The notes beneath the pieces were generated by a model that made no database searches, had not been told where the DNA came from, and was given only the letters and a program-made list of their open reading frames with translations. Of a stretch of DNA of 64,000 nucleotides, positions 35,001-42,027 are shown in pieces. Within the stretch, counting starts at the first letter, position 1; every line of letters begins with the position of its first letter. The stretch comes from JBLUOA01 sp048060095 (GTDB taxonomy: Bacteria > Pseudomonadota > Alphaproteobacteria > Rhodobacterales > Rhodobacteraceae). The stretch is from assembly GCF_048060095.1 (NCBI RefSeq), contig NZ_JBLUOA010000001.1, forward strand, positions 186,001 to 250,000. Direction: 5' to 3'. The position numbers and the translations under genes were made by a program.

Positions 35001-35537
35001 GCTTGGTCCTTTCAGGTCGAACACATGGCTCATCCGGGTCGAAAGGAAATCCTTGTCGTTGCCAGTGTGACGCAGCAAGAACATCCCGACATTGTCGACC
35101 AGATCGGGGTTGGAGCAGATGTTGAAATAGAAATAGCTGCCCATCCCGCAGCCCGCGTAGACCCCAACGGGACCGTCGAAATTCTCAGGCGGATGGCCGG
35201 CGTTTTCCAGTGCTTCCCAAGCGACCTCCAGAAACTGGCGGTGCTGCGGGTCCATGATCGCGGCCTCTTTCGGCGAAAAGCCGAAGAACTCGGCATCGAA
35301 CTGTTCGAACCCTTCAAGCACCGAGGCGTGCGGCACGTAATCCGGGCGGTTCAGCAGATGCGGCGCTTCGCCACTGGCGCGCAGTTCGTCTTCGGTCAGT
35401 TTGCGGATCGACTCAATTCCATCGCGCAAGTTCGACCAATACGCATCAATCGACGCAGCCCCCGGAAAATGGGCGGCCATGCCGACAATTGCGATATCGC
35501 TATCTCTGACGGAGATATTCTTTGCTGAGCCATCCAT
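29067..35537 (-). CDS. Single-module type I PKS: KS-AT-KR-DH-ACP-TE
   Basis: A 2156-residue protein. KS (15-440) with active Cys 186 (TACSTS) and His 322 and 362. AT (540-830) with Ser 635 (GHSMGE); the specificity motif is IAAHSR, neither the standard malonyl nor methylmalonyl form. KR: NADPH loop FITGGFGGIG at 1174-1183, catalytic Tyr 1336 and Asn 1340. DH: His 1423 and Asp 1591 (HPGLMD); the HxxxGxxxxP motif carries one extra residue. ACP Ser 1805. TE: Ser 1955 (GGFSGGG), Asp 1982, His 2115. There is no enoyl reductase or methyltransferase. One extension with ketoreduction and dehydration, then release by the TE, is expected. It is the first assembly-line gene after the SGNH-like gene upstream. 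Confidence 0.93.
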   Translation of the reverse strand: MDGSAKNISVRDSDIAIVGMAAHFPGAASIDAYWSNLRDGIESIRKLTEDELRASGEAPHLLNRPDYVPHASVLEGFEQFDAEFFGFSPKEAAIMDPQHRQFLEVAWEALENAGHPPENFDGPVGVYAGCGMGSYFYFNICSNPDLVDNVGMFLLRHTGNDKDFLSTRMSHVFDLKGPSVNVQTACSTSLVATHYACQSLITGECDMALAGGVTIELPHARGYVFKEGEILSPDGHCHAFDHRAEGTVFGSGAGVVVLRRLSDAIEDGDHIWAVIRGSAINNDGADKAGYLAPSVDGQATAIAEAHAMAEVDADTLDYIECHGTGTYLGDPIEVAALTQAFSETTDETGFCRIGSVKTNIGHLDTAAGAASLIKTALSLHHRQIPPSLGYEAPNPAIDFDGSPFFVNDKLTDWTPHKGARRAGVNSLGVGGTNAHVVLEEAPERAQSEPSDWPFQILTVSARSKGALDDNASALAEHLRAHPEQPLADIAWTLKEGRRGFEKRRVIVAETHEQAASLLEENDPRRVFTHSVVADKPDAVFMFPGGGAQYAGMARDLYETEPVFQDWMDRGLEVLQPKLDYDIRAVWLPEDGELEQADERLKTPSVQLPLIMIVEYALAQLWMSWGVQPAALVGHSMGENTAACLAGVMSFEDCIGLVHLRGQLFDTIPAGGMLSVAMPAEDLEKRLGDDLDLAAVNAPQLSVATGPQAALDTLEAALTAEDIDCQRIPIDIAAHSRMLEPILKPFGDYLRSITLNAPEMPIISNRSGDVLTDAEATDPEYWVGHLRNTVRFADCITKLSENPDRVFIEVGPGKALASLTGQHDKVNANQVISSLRHPNDPVADDAYFMAMLGRIWATGGTFDWDQIWGEARRNRVPLPTYAFQRAPYFIEPGTALTDTAVEWLMRNDDPDGWGYRPAWVPRYADCDIDVTSDLSGATKETWLFFADDAGLCTKLADRLENAGHQVVTVYPGDAFARLDENRYVLAPERGRESYDALIRELVAIDRVPTRIVHGWLVTQDESFRPGSSFFHRTQEHGFYSLLFLAQAIGGEDLPMPMHLSVLTSDAMQVKDETLRFPEKSTVIGPTRVIPREFPGISCAVLDIGMPDRPRKAGKGQAAQALDQLAVQVLEDVLAQPANLTAALRGEKRFELTYRAQELAEPDADTLKLRDRGVYFITGGFGGIGLSIANALVHDEAARIVLLSRNALPPREQWENRLQNAAPQDSIARRIRAVQQLEEAGGEVLCLAADVSNVEDMREAVATATEKFGKINGVIHAAGLVDDAPIMAKSMTDIEDVFTPKIHGTQVLDTLFPDGSLDWMVLFSSTSTVTAPIGQVDYVAANEYLNAFAKSRAGGQTRVVAINWGIWSDVGMAADAMEARTGSQTPPPVTPAEVPMLDEATFDADGNRQFNATYATRDRWFLDEHRTKAGDALLPGTGYLELAAEALQAQGETSAFEIRDLYFLRPLAVAEGTPQSVRVRLPRDEAGYEFAVESGTANRFEANAQANLSLLPLDPPSPIDIDTVKSRCEKVKRAADGARLTSCQEEHLAFGPRWKVLQSTALGDGEGIAHLSLQDAYRDDLEAGYRLHPGLMDLATGWAMELIAGYKPTYLWVPVSYQSVRVYRALPAEIVSWVRNAGENRADGEMAAFDVTITTPEGEVCVDIKGFSIRRMESVSGFATSAPEETSDASAVDAPRPLSPAEERLRHNLSQGIRADEGADAFFRALGTGLPQVIVSSLDLNGLIEQAADTNDDAESSEQKFQRPELDSDYVAPENPIEERLAAMWQDLLGVDQVGVEDSFFDLGGHSLIAVRLFAQVRKAYQVDFPISVLFEAPTIRKCAALIAAQGVVDDADAPADSKGTAAPAPTRRFTHLVPMHSGEGGSKTPFFLVAGMFGNVLNLRHLAHLLGVDRPFYGLQARGLYGDEEPHTSIVEAARDYIAEMRTVQPEGPYMVGGFSGGGITAYEIAQQLTAAGEEVSAVVFLDTPLPVRPPLSARDRASIQWQELRKKGVSYPFKWIARRIRWEIDKRRGHDEDTATELGQQFHDAAIEAAFMDSVGRYEVAPWSGPITLFRPPMVGTWHVSGGRLVNHERQYVLPDNDWTKWAPELDVFEVPGDHDSMVLEPNVRVLADRMKRVIEAAERKATGQGPRVVTQEAAE

Positions 35538-35567
35538 GAATTAACCTAAACAATCTTATGGAACCTT

Positions 35568-35591
35568 ACCCGATTATCAACAGAATCGGGT
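35568..35591 (-). promoter_or_regulatory. Hairpin or inverted repeat in the PKS upstream region
   Basis: ACCCGATT (35568-35575) and AATCGGGT (35584-35591) pair perfectly around an 8-base loop, 31 bases before the PKS start codon. On the minus strand no T tract follows, so an operator or leader structure is more likely than a terminator. Confidence 0.4.
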
Positions 35592-35661
35592 GCTTTTGGG
35601 GCAATCACCTGTCTTTTTTGAAATTGGTCGGAATCTGCGGTGATGCGCCTGTAAAGTAACG

Positions 35662-36585
35662 CTACTGACCAACGCGAATCCCCGTCCGGTCGTATTCGGT
35701 CACGACTTTCCAGACGACTTCCTGCATCCAGTCCGCCATCTCGGGCGTTGGGGGGCGTTGCTGGCCCAACCGGTGCGGCAGTCCGCGCGGATCGCGGCCA
35801 TAGACGACCGCGAAATGCGCGACCGAGATCAGGTAGGTGCCCCAATCGTTGGTGTGGATATCGTCGGTAAAGAAATTCGCGATGCTGCGCACACCCGGCG
35901 CGCGGCCGGCCTGAATGTCGTCATACGCCGCGCCAAAGATCAGCGGCCCAGGCACCACGCGCAAAGCGGGCGATCCTTCGGGCCGATTGGCGTTAACGTA
36001 ATCCGCGATCTGTTCCCACCGCGCCATTTCAAGCGGCAGCCTTTCGCGCCACGGGATATGGCCTTCGGGGTCGTTATAGGGGTTGTCCCAATCCGGCCCG
36101 CTGCTGATTTCGGGCCAGCTTGCGTAAAGGATGGTTTCCGCCCCGTCGCCGCCATTACCACGGTTCCACGCATGTTCAAACCATTGAAGTGTAACGGTTT
36201 CTGAGTTGTGCCAAGGCATCGTGTTCGACAGCGGAACACGCTCTGTAATGATAAGCGTATCGTAATTCGCGATCTCGGATTTCGCGTCCGGCATGGACTC
36301 ATGCGGGCGGTGTTCCCAGCGCGCTTCCATCGGGCTTCCGGCGATTGTGGAGCGGTCCACGACCGCACCCCGCACGCCGGACACCGTCACCATCTGCCGA
36401 AGCAGGTCTGGGATCGGGTCGGTCAGGCTGTGGCCCGAATGGATCGTCCGCGCGGTCAGCGGGCGTCCGGGATTCGTGTCTGAGGATTGGGCAGTGGCTG
36501 GGGCCGAAAATCCGATCAGGATGGCCAAGGCCAGCAAAGCAGGCGGGCGGAGTGTTGAACACAATAACCGGGGTACCGATAACAT
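35662..36585 (-). CDS. SGNH-like exported protein, paralogue of the protein at 21664-22617
   Basis: A 307-residue protein with a signal peptide (ALLALAILIGFSAPATAQ). Candidate catalytic residues: Ser 53 in TIHSGHSLTDPIP, and Asp 241/His 244 in FTDDIHTNDWGTYL (DxxH). These blocks and the following HFAVVYGRDPRGLPHRL match the second protein at 21664-22617. The pair brackets the PKS/GT/NRPS/PPTase genes, one upstream and one downstream. Family assignment to an SGNH-type hydrolase or acyltransferase is from short motifs only. The leader contains the hairpin GGTTTGA/TCAAACC at 36612-36629. Confidence 0.6.
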   Translation of the reverse strand: MLSVPRLLCSTLRPPALLALAILIGFSAPATAQSSDTNPGRPLTARTIHSGHSLTDPIPDLLRQMVTVSGVRGAVVDRSTIAGSPMEARWEHRPHESMPDAKSEIANYDTLIITERVPLSNTMPWHNSETVTLQWFEHAWNRGNGGDGAETILYASWPEISSGPDWDNPYNDPEGHIPWRERLPLEMARWEQIADYVNANRPEGSPALRVVPGPLIFGAAYDDIQAGRAPGVRSIANFFTDDIHTNDWGTYLISVAHFAVVYGRDPRGLPHRLGQQRPPTPEMADWMQEVVWKVVTEYDRTGIRVGQ

Positions 36586-36729
36586 CTTCGATATTCCTTT
36601 GTTTCTATATTGGTTTGAACAATCAAACCGGGTTCAAATGCGTATTTCTAAAATAGGGTCGTTCGTAATTGCGGACGCAGAATAGCGGCCGACCCCATCA
36701 TATCGCAAGATTTTCCTTTAGGAAACGCC

Positions 36730-38328
36730 TCACTGCTGCGGGGCGGTTTCCGAAAGTTGCGTCTTGCCGTCGCGCATCCCCAGTTCATAAGCGACGGGCT
36801 GGCCGTCTGCGGTATTGCCGTTTTGGTCGAATCGGCGGGGGTCGCCGCTCGCATCCGTGCGATCCCAACCGATGAGGGTTCCGCCCTCATCATAGCGGAA
36901 CGTATCACGCCAACCCGCAGACCAATGCAGGATCGGATCGAACGCCGCCCCGCGCCCAACGGCGTCGTAGTCGATTGAGAGTAACCGCCCCGCATCGTCG
37001 TAACGCCTGACCTGATGCGTCGGAAAACTGACCGAGACGAAAGCGGGCGCACTGAATTGGAGGCCATTCCACGCAAACACACCGATATCGACGCGCGGTG
37101 ACAGGCGTGGCTCTCTCCGGTTGATCGGTCGGGCGTCTTGCCAGCCGAATTCAATCCGCGCCCGTGTTCCGGTCTGATCGAGCGGGGTGATCTGCACCGC
37201 ATCAGGATTACCGCGCAGAAGCACCCAAGAGAACGTCAGATCACGGTCGTTCGGGTCAACGGTTCCATTCGCTGAAATCACCATCTCGCGCGGCGTATCG
37301 AAACCGCGCCAGACGCGGGCGACGGCGGCGGGGGTTGTGAACAAGCGCTCCGACAGATTGGCGAGGCCCGCGCTGGTCGAAAACGTGTCCTCCTCAACCC
37401 GCAGACGCACCATAGGTGGGATGTCTTCTGGCAAAAGCGCGGCGGCGTGAGAGATCATGCGCTCCGGCGATAGCCGTGCCGCGTCGAAAACCGTTGGATG
37501 GGTCGCGCCGAGCAAATAGTTCTCTGCGTCATAAACCCCGGTCTGGTTGCGCCGCAGCAGCATTTGCAGCGTCGGCGCGATCAGGTTTTCCTCTTTCAGC
37601 CGCTGGCGCGTTTCCGGGCGGAACGCCGCGACGCTCATCAACAGCGCCCGCAGAAACGGCTGGTCAGACCCGGAGGAGCCTTGGGTCGTCACCGTATAAG
37701 GCCAGTTGGCGGGGAACAGATCGGCTGCGTCGTGGTCCCGGTGTTCTGGATAGACATAAAGGTGGTTCGCCGCATAGGCGCGGAAGGCGTTGGAGGGACC
37801 AGACGCCGACGTCATCGCCTGCCGGGGCAGGCTTCGCGGCGCTGGGCCGTCCGTCAGAGCGGTTGATGAATTGCCGAGGGTTGGCACCGGGAACAGCAGT
37901 TGCCCGGCAAGGCCGTAGCCGATGTCAGACGCCTGCAACTCAGGCCCATAGGTCACGCGGGTCAGTCCGGGGAACAGGTCGGGGGGAAGGGCGGAATGGC
38001 CTCGATCCCGATTGTCATAAAGCAAACCCGCAAACCCCGCCGCTTTCCCTTGCACAAGTAACCGCCGCAAGAGGCCCGCTCCGGGTTCGTCTACGTTACC
38101 ACCGATCACCGGGCTTTCGGGTTCGCTGGCAGGCAGAGTCAGTCCGGGCGCTCGCAAACCCAGCGGGCCGAGATCGACGATGTCTTGAGGTTTGAGTTGA
38201 ACATCGCCAGCAACAACGGCGTTCGGCAGTGTTGCAAGCAGAACGGCAATTCCGCACGCAACCAAACCCGAAAGGTGCGCCTTGGTCGCACCTCTTCTGT
38301 GGTTATTTCTTTTCAGTATACATGTCAT
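36730..38328 (-). CDS. Large exported protein with PKD/Ig-like and YD-repeat-like parts, function unknown
   Basis: A 532-residue protein from ATG 38328 with a signal peptide (LVACGIAVLLATLPNAVVAG). I do not recognise its central domain; residues 70-300 include RLLVQGKAAGFAGLLYDNRDRGHS and YGLAGQLLFPVPTLG. Around 350-420 there is an Ig/PKD-like strand pattern (SANGTVDPNDRDLTFSWVLLRG). The C-terminus has two stretches reminiscent of YD repeats (RRYDDAGRLLSIDYDAVGRG and FRYDEGGTLIGWDRTDASGD). The ORF could start earlier (38394), but the shorter start gives a good signal peptide and overlaps the acetyltransferase end by 26 bases. It is probably part of the same polysaccharide or natural-product run. 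Confidence 0.6.
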   Translation of the reverse strand: MTCILKRNNHRRGATKAHLSGLVACGIAVLLATLPNAVVAGDVQLKPQDIVDLGPLGLRAPGLTLPASEPESPVIGGNVDEPGAGLLRRLLVQGKAAGFAGLLYDNRDRGHSALPPDLFPGLTRVTYGPELQASDIGYGLAGQLLFPVPTLGNSSTALTDGPAPRSLPRQAMTSASGPSNAFRAYAANHLYVYPEHRDHDAADLFPANWPYTVTTQGSSGSDQPFLRALLMSVAAFRPETRQRLKEENLIAPTLQMLLRRNQTGVYDAENYLLGATHPTVFDAARLSPERMISHAAALLPEDIPPMVRLRVEEDTFSTSAGLANLSERLFTTPAAVARVWRGFDTPREMVISANGTVDPNDRDLTFSWVLLRGNPDAVQITPLDQTGTRARIEFGWQDARPINRREPRLSPRVDIGVFAWNGLQFSAPAFVSVSFPTHQVRRYDDAGRLLSIDYDAVGRGAAFDPILHWSAGWRDTFRYDEGGTLIGWDRTDASGDPRRFDQNGNTADGQPVAYELGMRDGKTQLSETAPQQ

Positions 38329-38869
38329 CGCGCGGTCGAACCTTGGCGGGAATTCCAAAGGCAACGTGGCGTGCAGGCACGTCGTGCGTGACAACCGCGT
38401 TTGCGCCGATCAATACGTGGTCCGATACCGTGATCGGTCCGAGAATCGCGGCCCCTGCGCCAATATCGACATGCCCCCCGATCGTTGCCACGCGCTGTGC
38501 GTTCGCGGTTCTTCCGATTGTCACGTGGTGAAAGATCAGGCAATTCGGGCCTATGATCACGTCGGGATGAATGACGATACCCGTCGGATGCGGCAAAATC
38601 AGACCGCCGCCGATCTGTGCGGTCAGGTCGATTTCGGACTGCGTGATAATCGACCAGAAGCGATGAACGATGACCCACCATTTGCGATGGGCCTTCGCCC
38701 AAACTCCACCCTTTTCGCTGAGCGCCTGATAACGCCTGATGCTGCGGATCAGTTTGCGCGAGGGATCCCACCACGTTCTTGGAACCTCTCGCGACCAGTC
38801 CGCTTCGGATGCCGAGACCCAGGGGTCTTGCCGATGCCGATAGGCGGTATCTGTGTCCGAGGTTGTCAC
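38303..38869 (-). CDS. Hexapeptide-repeat acetyltransferase (serine O-acetyltransferase-like)
   Basis: A 188-residue protein from GTG 38869, whose GTGA overlaps the WecG-type gene stop; the longer ORF overlaps that gene and is not credible. The C-terminal two thirds show left-handed beta-helix repeats: IGGGLILPHPTGIVIHPDVIIGPNCLIFHHVTIG, VATIGGHVDIGAGAAILGPITVSDHVLIGANAVVTHDVPARHVAFGIPAK. This is the CysE-like fold used for sugar O-acetylation as well as cysteine synthesis. Neighbours favour acetylation of a polysaccharide or a metabolite. The operon order is glycosyltransferase, acetyltransferase, exported protein. Confidence 0.85.
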   Translation of the reverse strand: MTTSDTDTAYRHRQDPWVSASEADWSREVPRTWWDPSRKLIRSIRRYQALSEKGGVWAKAHRKWWVIVHRFWSIITQSEIDLTAQIGGGLILPHPTGIVIHPDVIIGPNCLIFHHVTIGRTANAQRVATIGGHVDIGAGAAILGPITVSDHVLIGANAVVTHDVPARHVAFGIPAKVRPRDDMYTEKK

Positions 38870-39690
38870 GCGGATCGCCGTTGGAAGAGCGCTTTTAGCG
38901 CGAGGCCCGGCAGGATAACGATGCAATCCCAATACCGTTTGGCGAGCCGCTTGGGGTTCGTCACCATGCGCCAGAACCACTCCATCGCGATTTTTCGGAC
39001 CCATCGCGGCGCGCGGGTCTGGCTGCCGGCGATAAAGTCGAGGCCCGCGCCGATCGACACGAACCCGCAGTTCGGCAGATCGGTCGTGGCACGAGCGGCC
39101 AGACGTTCCTGCTTGGGCGCGCCGAGGGCCAGAAAGCACATCCGCGCGCCGGACTCTCCGATCTGCTTCAGGCACTTTCCCGCGGCGGCGCCTTCTGGGT
39201 CAAAGCCATAGGGCGGCGCAATCCGTGCGACAACGCGCAGGCCGGGGTGGTCGGCTTCCAACTGGGCCGCGGCGGTGTCTAGCGTTTCCTGCGTCGCGCC
39301 AAGCATCGCAATCGGCGCATCAAGCCGCGCCGCGAGCGCGGCCAGCGGTTCGATAAGTTCGGACCCCGGCACAAGCTCTGCCGGGCGGCCCGCGATCTTT
39401 GAGAGCCAGACGACCGGGTTGCCGTCCGCGACGATATGGCTGTGCTGGGCGTAGGCCGTCTTGAACGCAGCGTCGCGCCGCATTTTGACAATGTGATCAA
39501 GGTTCAGTGTCGCAACCGCGAACCCGCGCCCATCGCGCAGGTGGGTTTCGATACTGTCCAGCAGCGCCGCCTGCGAGGGCGTGTTCAGCATCGACAGCGC
39601 GTCGCCCTCGGCGCTGGATCGCTGCCTGCTGGGTATCTCGTCTTTCATTGTCTCACTCATCACATATTCGCCCATCCACCCGGTGTTCAT
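38866..39690 (-). CDS. WecG/TagA/CpsF-family glycosyltransferase
   Basis: A 274-residue protein of family GT26: VATLNLDHIVKMRRDAAF, VADGNPVVWLSKIAGRPAELVPGSEL, PIAMLGATQETLDTAAAQL, and RMCFLALGAPKQERLAAR with VSIGAGLDFIAGSQTRAPRWVRKIAMEW. The family transfers ManNAcA or related sugars onto a lipid-linked acceptor in exopolysaccharide and teichoic-acid synthesis. The start could be ATG 39690 or the internal ATG at 39660 (MSETMKD); both have weak ribosome binding sites. It is transcribed divergently from galE across about 220 bases and heads the minus-strand run. Confidence 0.9.
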   Translation of the reverse strand: MNTGWMGEYVMSETMKDEIPSRQRSSAEGDALSMLNTPSQAALLDSIETHLRDGRGFAVATLNLDHIVKMRRDAAFKTAYAQHSHIVADGNPVVWLSKIAGRPAELVPGSELIEPLAALAARLDAPIAMLGATQETLDTAAAQLEADHPGLRVVARIAPPYGFDPEGAAAGKCLKQIGESGARMCFLALGAPKQERLAARATTDLPNCGFVSIGAGLDFIAGSQTRAPRWVRKIAMEWFWRMVTNPKRLAKRYWDCIVILPGLALKALFQRRSA

Positions 39691-39912
39691 GGCCGAAGGT
39701 CCCTATTTTGTCCATTATTCTAGCGAAGAGTGGCGAAGATATGGCCTGAGCGGTGGATTTATAACACCGCTTCACCTTGACGATCCGCCGCCCACGATTT
39801 TTAAGCGCGGCGAAGGCGCCCGTGCTCAAAATCTCAATTTCGCCGCATTGGGCTTATAGCTGAGGGCAGGTTTGGAACCCGCCGCGGCATCAGAGGAAGA
39901 ACAGGAACTGGA

Positions 39913-40914
39913 ATGAAAAAGCGCGTTCTCTTGACAGGTGGGGCCGGATTTATCGGGTCGCACACCTATGTTGCGCTGGTTTCGGCGGGCTATGACGTGA
40001 CAATCCTCGACAATTTCGAGAATGCGCAAAAGACGGTTCCGGCGCGGCTTGAGCAGATCACCGGCACGCCGATCAAGCTGATCGAATGCGATATTCGCGA
40101 TGAACAGGCGGTGATGGCCGCGTTTGAAGGGCGAGACTTCGACGCCGTCGTCCATTACGCCGCGCTGAAAAGTGTGCCGGAAAGCGATGCCGACCCGCTT
40201 GGCTATCATCAGACGAACTGTTCCGGTCTGATCCATGTTGCCGCGGCGATGCAGGCGCATGGGGTCAATGCCATCGTGTTTTCATCAAGCGCCGCGGTTT
40301 ACGGCAGCACCGACGACATCCCGATTGCCGAAGACACTCCGCCCGCTCCGCAGAACGTCTATGCGCGGACAAAGCTGTTCGGCGAGGAATTTCTGACAAG
40401 CATCGCCGCCGCGAACCCTGCTTTGCGCACGGGTATCCTGCGGTATTTCAACCCGGTCGGCGCGCACCCGTCTGGCCTGATCGGCGAAGACCCGAGCCTT
40501 CCGCCCACAAACCTCGTCCCGGTTATCGCGCGCGTCGCAAATCGGCAACTCGACAAACTGATGGTGTTCGGCGGTGCCTATCCGACGCCGGACGGGACGG
40601 GCATCCGCGATTATATCCATGTGCTCGATCTGGCCGAGGGGCATGTGCTGTCGTTGAATGCGCTATTGAACGAGGGGCAGAGCCACCTTGTGAACCTCGG
40701 AACGGGACGCGGTTATAGCGTTCTGGAGGTGCTGCGAACCTACGAAGACGTCATTGGCCGACCCATCCCGCATGAAATCGTCGATCCCCGACCCGGCGAC
40801 GCCGCGGTGTCCTATGCTAAGACCGCTCTTGCCAAATCCCTGCTGGGGTTTGAGGCGCGGCATGGCCTGAAATCCATGTGCGAAAGCAACTGGGCGTTTT
40901 CCGGCAAAGACTGA
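39913..40914 (+). CDS. galE: UDP-glucose 4-epimerase GalE
   Basis: A 333-residue short-chain dehydrogenase: MKKRVLLTGGAGFIGSH (NAD-binding GGxGFIGS), the catalytic VFSSSAAVYG and YARTK (YxxxK) region, RYFNPVGAHPSG typical of GalE, and a C-terminal IGRPIPHEIVDPRPGDAA. It interconverts UDP-glucose and UDP-galactose (some members also the N-acetyl forms), supplying precursors for the polysaccharide locus that follows on the same strand. AGGAAGAACAGGAACTGGA lies before the start. Confidence 0.96.
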   Translation: MKKRVLLTGGAGFIGSHTYVALVSAGYDVTILDNFENAQKTVPARLEQITGTPIKLIECDIRDEQAVMAAFEGRDFDAVVHYAALKSVPESDADPLGYHQTNCSGLIHVAAAMQAHGVNAIVFSSSAAVYGSTDDIPIAEDTPPAPQNVYARTKLFGEEFLTSIAAANPALRTGILRYFNPVGAHPSGLIGEDPSLPPTNLVPVIARVANRQLDKLMVFGGAYPTPDGTGIRDYIHVLDLAEGHVLSLNALLNEGQSHLVNLGTGRGYSVLEVLRTYEDVIGRPIPHEIVDPRPGDAAVSYAKTALAKSLLGFEARHGLKSMCESNWAFSGKD

Positions 40915-41037
40915 CGCCGGGAGTTGGCGGAAAGCCACAGCTGCCGGCCCACACGGGGGACAAGCTTGTGTCAAACGCAGGGGTTAATATAAACGCCACC
41001 AAGAAGTTGCGTTGCATCAATCCTATGATTGGGATCC

Positions 41038-42024
41038 GTGTTGAAGAGTCTTGCCCCGACCAGTCGCCTCAGGGTTCTGGTCTCCATCATCAATTACAAA
41101 ACCGCTGATCTTACGATTCAGTGCGTTTGTTCTGTTCTGGATGATATCGAGGGTCAGGCAGTGCATGTGGTCGTGGTCGACAATGCGTCGGGCGATGGAT
41201 CGGCAGAGAAGATCGAAGCGTGGATTGCCGACCAGCCCCCAACGACGCCAATCAGTTTGCTTCGGTCGGATAGCAATTCCGGCTTTTCCGGCGGTCATAA
41301 TCAGGGAATCGGCGTGGCGGAGGCGGAATTCTACCTCGTCCTCAATTCCGACGCTTTGCTACGGCCCGGATTTTTCAAGGCGATCCTTGCGGCGGCAGAG
41401 GCTCAGCCCGAGGCTGGCTTGCTGGCCCCACGGTTGGAGTTTGACGACGGCGAAGTTCAGAACAGTTGCTTCCGTTTCCCAACCCCGGCAAGCGAATTGA
41501 TCCGGGGCGCGGATACAGGCCCTGTGTCGAAACTGCTTCACCGTTATGACATCCCCATCGAAATGCCCCCGGCGCAGGATCAGATCGGCTGGGCCAGCTT
41601 TGCGTGCATTCTGTTGCGACACGACATGGTCGAAGCGGTCGGCACGATGGATGAAGGCTATTTCCTCTATTTCGAAGACGTCGCCTATTGCTGGAAGGCG
41701 CGGAAGGCCGGGTGGACCATCGCCTATGTCCCCGACGCCCGCGCCGTGCATTTTCGCGGCGGCAGCGGCCCCGTAAAGCAACGCGCGCGGGATTTCGAAC
41801 GACTGCCGGCCTATTACTATGCCTCGCGCACCCGGTTCTTTTATCAGGCTCACGGCTTGATAGGGTTGTATCTGGCGAACGCCCTGTGGCTGGCTGGCCG
41901 TTGCATCGCCAACCTGCGGCGGCTGGTAGGCAAGCCGATCCCAAAGGCAAACCGGGCCGAACTACGCGATATTTGGACAAATGCCCTGACGCCGCTTGGC
42001 GACCGGCGTGCGGAAGGTAGATAA
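41038..42024 (+). CDS. GT2 glycosyltransferase
   Basis: About 328 residues. LVSIINYKTADLT, VVDNASGDGSAEKI, SGGHNQGIGV, the DxD-like NSDALLRPG and FLYFEDVAYCWKARKAGW match the rhamnosyltransferase-like GT2 group, the same group as the gene at 28055-29062. The start is not certain: GTG 41038 (with GGATCC before it) or TTG 41029/41041 are all possible. It ends 3 bases before the sulfotransferase, so these genes are read together. Confidence 0.88.
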   Translation: MLKSLAPTSRLRVLVSIINYKTADLTIQCVCSVLDDIEGQAVHVVVVDNASGDGSAEKIEAWIADQPPTTPISLLRSDSNSGFSGGHNQGIGVAEAEFYLVLNSDALLRPGFFKAILAAAEAQPEAGLLAPRLEFDDGEVQNSCFRFPTPASELIRGADTGPVSKLLHRYDIPIEMPPAQDQIGWASFACILLRHDMVEAVGTMDEGYFLYFEDVAYCWKARKAGWTIAYVPDARAVHFRGGSGPVKQRARDFERLPAYYYASRTRFFYQAHGLIGLYLANALWLAGRCIANLRRLVGKPIPKANRAELRDIWTNALTPLGDRRAEGR

Positions 42025-42027
42025 CAG

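Noticed and set aside
38870..39175. N-terminal extension of the acetyltransferase ORF
   Set aside because: It overlaps the WecG-type gene in another frame; the GTG at 38869 with a 4-base stop/start overlap is the better start.
39826..40260. 144-residue minus-strand ORF covering the galE promoter and start
   Set aside because: It overlaps the clear galE start and has no family resemblance.
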